Assembly: GCA_045660825.1 (NCBI GenBank)
Contig: JAZREN010000053.1
Location: 62,001-126,000, forward strand
DNA length: 64,000 bases
Reading direction: 5' to 3'
Source: HGM04593 sp045660825
Lineage (GTDB): Bacteria; Bacteroidota; Bacteroidia; Bacteroidales; Bacteroidaceae
Shown: positions 62,305 to 64,000 of the stretch, in pieces
Position numbering within the stretch: the first letter of the stretch is position 1
Layout of the letters: every line of letters begins with the position of its first letter
The notes under the pieces: generated by a model
What the model saw: only the letters and a program-made list of their open reading frames with translations
Told to the model about the DNA's origin: nothing
The model's database searches: none
Made by a program: the position numbers and the translations under genes

Positions 62305-62985
62305 ATGAATTTATTCAAGACTTTGGCTTGTGGTTTGTCGTTGGTGGCAGCCGTGGCATGCGGTGGTGGTGAGGCCGGCTGCAAAAAAGAGTGTAATGGT
62401 GGCGACTGCGCTACAAAGTGTACAAAAAACGAGTGTATGGAAAAGAGTGAATGCAAAAGCGCTGCGGTGATTGATAATATGATGTCGCGCCGCAGTATAA
62501 GGAACTACAAGCAGCAGGCTGTGCCTCGCGAGGTGTTGAACCGGATTATGGAGTGTGGCATCAATGCACCTAACGGACAGAACAAGCAGTCGTGGGAGGT
62601 GCGTGTGGTGGAGAATCCCGAGTTGCAAAGCGAGATTAAGGCTCTGATGGCAACCGTTGGCGGCGAGCGTGCTGCGGGTTGTTTCTACAATGCTCCTGTG
62701 TGGGTGTTCATTGCCCGTGACAAGGGTTACGATTTTTCGGCATACGACTGTGGTTTGTTGGCCGAGAATATGATGCTCTCGGCAAATGCTCTTGGTGTAG
62801 GCACTGTTTGCCTGGGTAGCCCGGTGCGTTATATACTAATGGCCGAGGGTAACGAGCAGGTTTTGTCAAAGCTCGGTTTCAGCGAGGGGTATGAACTCTC
62901 TTTGTGTATTTCAATGGGTTACCCCGAGGGTGATATGCCAGAGGCGAAGCCCAGGGATATGGGAAAGGTAAAGTATATTGATTGA
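62305..62985 (+). CDS. Nitroreductase-family lipoprotein with a cysteine-rich linker
   Basis: The 226-residue protein has a lipoprotein-like signal (MNLFKTLACGLSLVAAVACG) and then a linker of about 35 residues with six more cysteines (GCKKECNGGDCATKCTKNEC). From about residue 58 the FMN-dependent nitroreductase domain follows: MMSRRSIRNYKQQAVPREVL, INAPNGQNKQSWEVRV, ENMMLSANALGVGTVCLGSP, SISMGYPEG-like end. Nitroreductases are normally cytosolic because they need FMN and NAD(P)H; here the enzyme would be exported and anchored. The cysteine linker may bind metal or form disulfides. The substrate is unknown. Confidence 0.8.
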   Translation: MNLFKTLACGLSLVAAVACGGGEAGCKKECNGGDCATKCTKNECMEKSECKSAAVIDNMMSRRSIRNYKQQAVPREVLNRIMECGINAPNGQNKQSWEVRVVENPELQSEIKALMATVGGERAAGCFYNAPVWVFIARDKGYDFSAYDCGLLAENMMLSANALGVGTVCLGSPVRYILMAEGNEQVLSKLGFSEGYELSLCISMGYPEGDMPEAKPRDMGKVKYID

Positions 62986-63159
62986 AAATAATAATATAAC
63001 TTGAGTTCGATATAAGAATCTATACTAAAATTTAGTGTATTTTGATTCTATATTTGCAATGTCATTGGCTCGTTCATTTCTTAGCGACCCGCACGGCATG
63101 ATTTTCATCCATGCTTCGTGCGACCAGCCGCTAATGAACTCGCCGATAACAAAACTAAG

Positions 63160-63368
63160 TTTTGTCATTCTGAATCGAAGATCTACGCCCGTAGGGGCCA
63201 AAGTCAACCTTGTGTGAGGAATCTCATTTTACGATATTTTTGAGATCCTTTGACAATCCTTGCTTATCGCAACCTACACGGCGCAAACTTCGCCTGCGCT
63301 ACGTGTAACCAACTGCTGCAAGCATTGTCGAACTAAGTTTCGTCGCTACGCTCTATCGGGATGACAGG
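63160..63368. repeat. R2 dispersed repeat, long copy
   Basis: TTTTGTCATTCTGAATCGAA opens and GCTCTATCGGGATGACAGG closes the block. 63243-63359 is nearly identical to the complement of 33101-33218. The 62986-63452 interval otherwise holds only AT-rich sequence and the terminator of the glutaminase gene. Confidence 0.75.
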
Positions 63369-63409
63369 ATCGCGATTTGATTTAGCTTATATTGAACTCA
63401 CGTTAATAT

Positions 63410-63454
63410 AAATGACAAGAGGATAGACCAATGAAGTCTATCCTCTTGTCATTT
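63410..63454 (-). terminator. Intrinsic terminator of the glutaminase gene
   Basis: A perfect 19-bp stem (63410-63428 with 63436-63454; AGAGGATAGAC pairs with GTCTATCCTCT in its core) overlaps the last base pairs of the stop codon of the minus-strand gene. Confidence 0.75.
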
Positions 63455-64000
63455 ATACAGGAGCGGGTTGGTGCTCTACCATCACGGCGCGTTCGCCGTT
63501 GAAGATGTGGAGCCGCAATTCTTCCATTATGTAGCGGATGGCGAGCTGTGCCTTCACAGAGTTGCCGGCCTTGTCAATTGGTGGCGCGAATGCGGCTATA
63601 CCAAAGATGCCGGGAAGTACACCGATGATACCGCCGCCCACGCCCGATTTGGCAGGTATGCCTGTCCTGAACATCCAGTCGCCTGTGTATTCATACATTC
63701 CCACACTGGCAATCATGGATGTTATCTTCTCGCCAAGCGTTGCAGGGAAGACTCTCCTTTTTGTCACAGGGTTATATCCGCCGAAAGCGATGGTCGCTGC
63801 CATGGTAGAGAGCTGTGTGGCTGTCACGCCCAGTGAGCATTGGCGAGTGTACAGGTCGAGCGACATTTCTGGGTCGTCGTATATGCGGTCGTAACCTTTA
63901 AGCAACCATGCGATGGCGCGGTTGTTGTGGTTGCTCACGCTCTCGGACTTGTAGAGCTCGTCTATCAGATGCGGCTCGCTGCCGCACAGCTCGGTGATGT
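63453..64000 (-). CDS. glsA: Glutaminase, C-terminal part (gene cut by window edge)
   Basis: The frame is open to the right edge, so at least 181 residues of the C-terminal part are present. The sequence NHNNRAIAWLLKGY, LYTRQCSLGVTATQLSTMAA, FPATLGEKITSMIASVGMYE, GIPAKSGVGGGIIGVLPG and FAPPIDKAGNSVKAQLAIRY is the serine-dependent beta-lactamase-like glutaminase fold; SGVGGGI is the conserved loop near the active site. It converts glutamine to glutamate and ammonia, and in gut bacteria is often linked to acid tolerance. The catalytic SxxK part lies outside the window. Confidence 0.93.
   Translation of the reverse strand, partial: ITELCGSEPHLIDELYKSESVSNHNNRAIAWLLKGYDRIYDDPEMSLDLYTRQCSLGVTATQLSTMAATIAFGGYNPVTKRRVFPATLGEKITSMIASVGMYEYTGDWMFRTGIPAKSGVGGGIIGVLPGIFGIAAFAPPIDKAGNSVKAQLAIRYIMEELRLHIFNGERAVMVEHQPAPV

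Overview
The window looks like a chromosomal segment from a member of the order Bacteroidales (Bacteroidota). Evidence for this: promoters of the Bacteroidota type (TTTG, about 20 nt, TAnnTTTG) lie in front of many genes, ribosome-binding sites are mostly weak, two exported proteins end in type IX secretion-like C-terminal domains, and the gene content fits (BspA-like leucine-rich repeat protein, dipeptidyl peptidase IV, a secreted GH20 hexosaminidase, an AspT/YbjL-type transporter, CarB of the GSGALRIGQ type). I cannot fix the genus from sequence alone.

Layout. 0-5 kb: end of an ATP-grasp-like gene, an Xaa-Pro aminopeptidase, a GDPD-like lipoprotein, an AraC-type regulator and a YhcC-type radical SAM protein. 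5-12 kb: a large secreted beta-hexosaminidase, a DUF5715-like lipoprotein and a carboxyltransferase of the OadA/PycB family without a visible biotinylation lysine. 12-18 kb: three consecutive 559-residue AMP-forming acyl-CoA synthetase paralogues. 18-21.5 kb: an omega-amidase, an HSDR_N-like protein, DNA polymerase III delta and an orphan PD-(D/E)XK nuclease. 21.6-30.2 kb: an SGNH hydrolase, HtpG, a transporter and ClpC. 30.6-32.4 kb: AspS. 32.4-37 kb: a repeat-rich region around a BspA-like LRR protein. 37-46.4 kb: DPP4, gamma carbonic anhydrase-like protein, a DEAD-box helicase, LptF/G permease, Tgt and Lon. 46.6-50.2 kb: a lipid kinase, TrmN6, tRNA-Thr(CGT) with two degenerate partial copies, and an M20 dipeptidase. 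50.4-57.5 kb: Upp, a membrane protein, a short leader transcript, a PurF-like amidotransferase and CarB. 57.6-64 kb: a small exported protein, a YozG/DUF2975-type regulator-membrane protein set, PhnA-like and HD-domain proteins, a frameshifted DUF6973-like gene with an overlapping lipoprotein gene, a cysteine-rich nitroreductase lipoprotein, and the end of a glutaminase gene.

Most genes are housekeeping: nucleotide synthesis (purF-like, carB, upp), protein quality control (htpG, clpC, lon), translation (aspS, tgt, trmN6, tRNA-Thr), envelope and peptide use (dpp4, pepP, M20, GH20, lptF/G) and fatty acid activation.

The less ordinary material is between genes. There are two long fold-back (imperfect palindrome) elements at about 22.7 and 36.5 kb, several families of dispersed intergenic repeats, a tandem array of truncated tRNA-Thr copies with an insertion in the anticodon arm sharing one promoter with the intact tRNA, and a promoter / 34-codon ORF / intrinsic terminator module just before the purF-like gene. 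I found no CRISPR array, prophage block, complete insertion sequence, rRNA or recognisable riboswitch.
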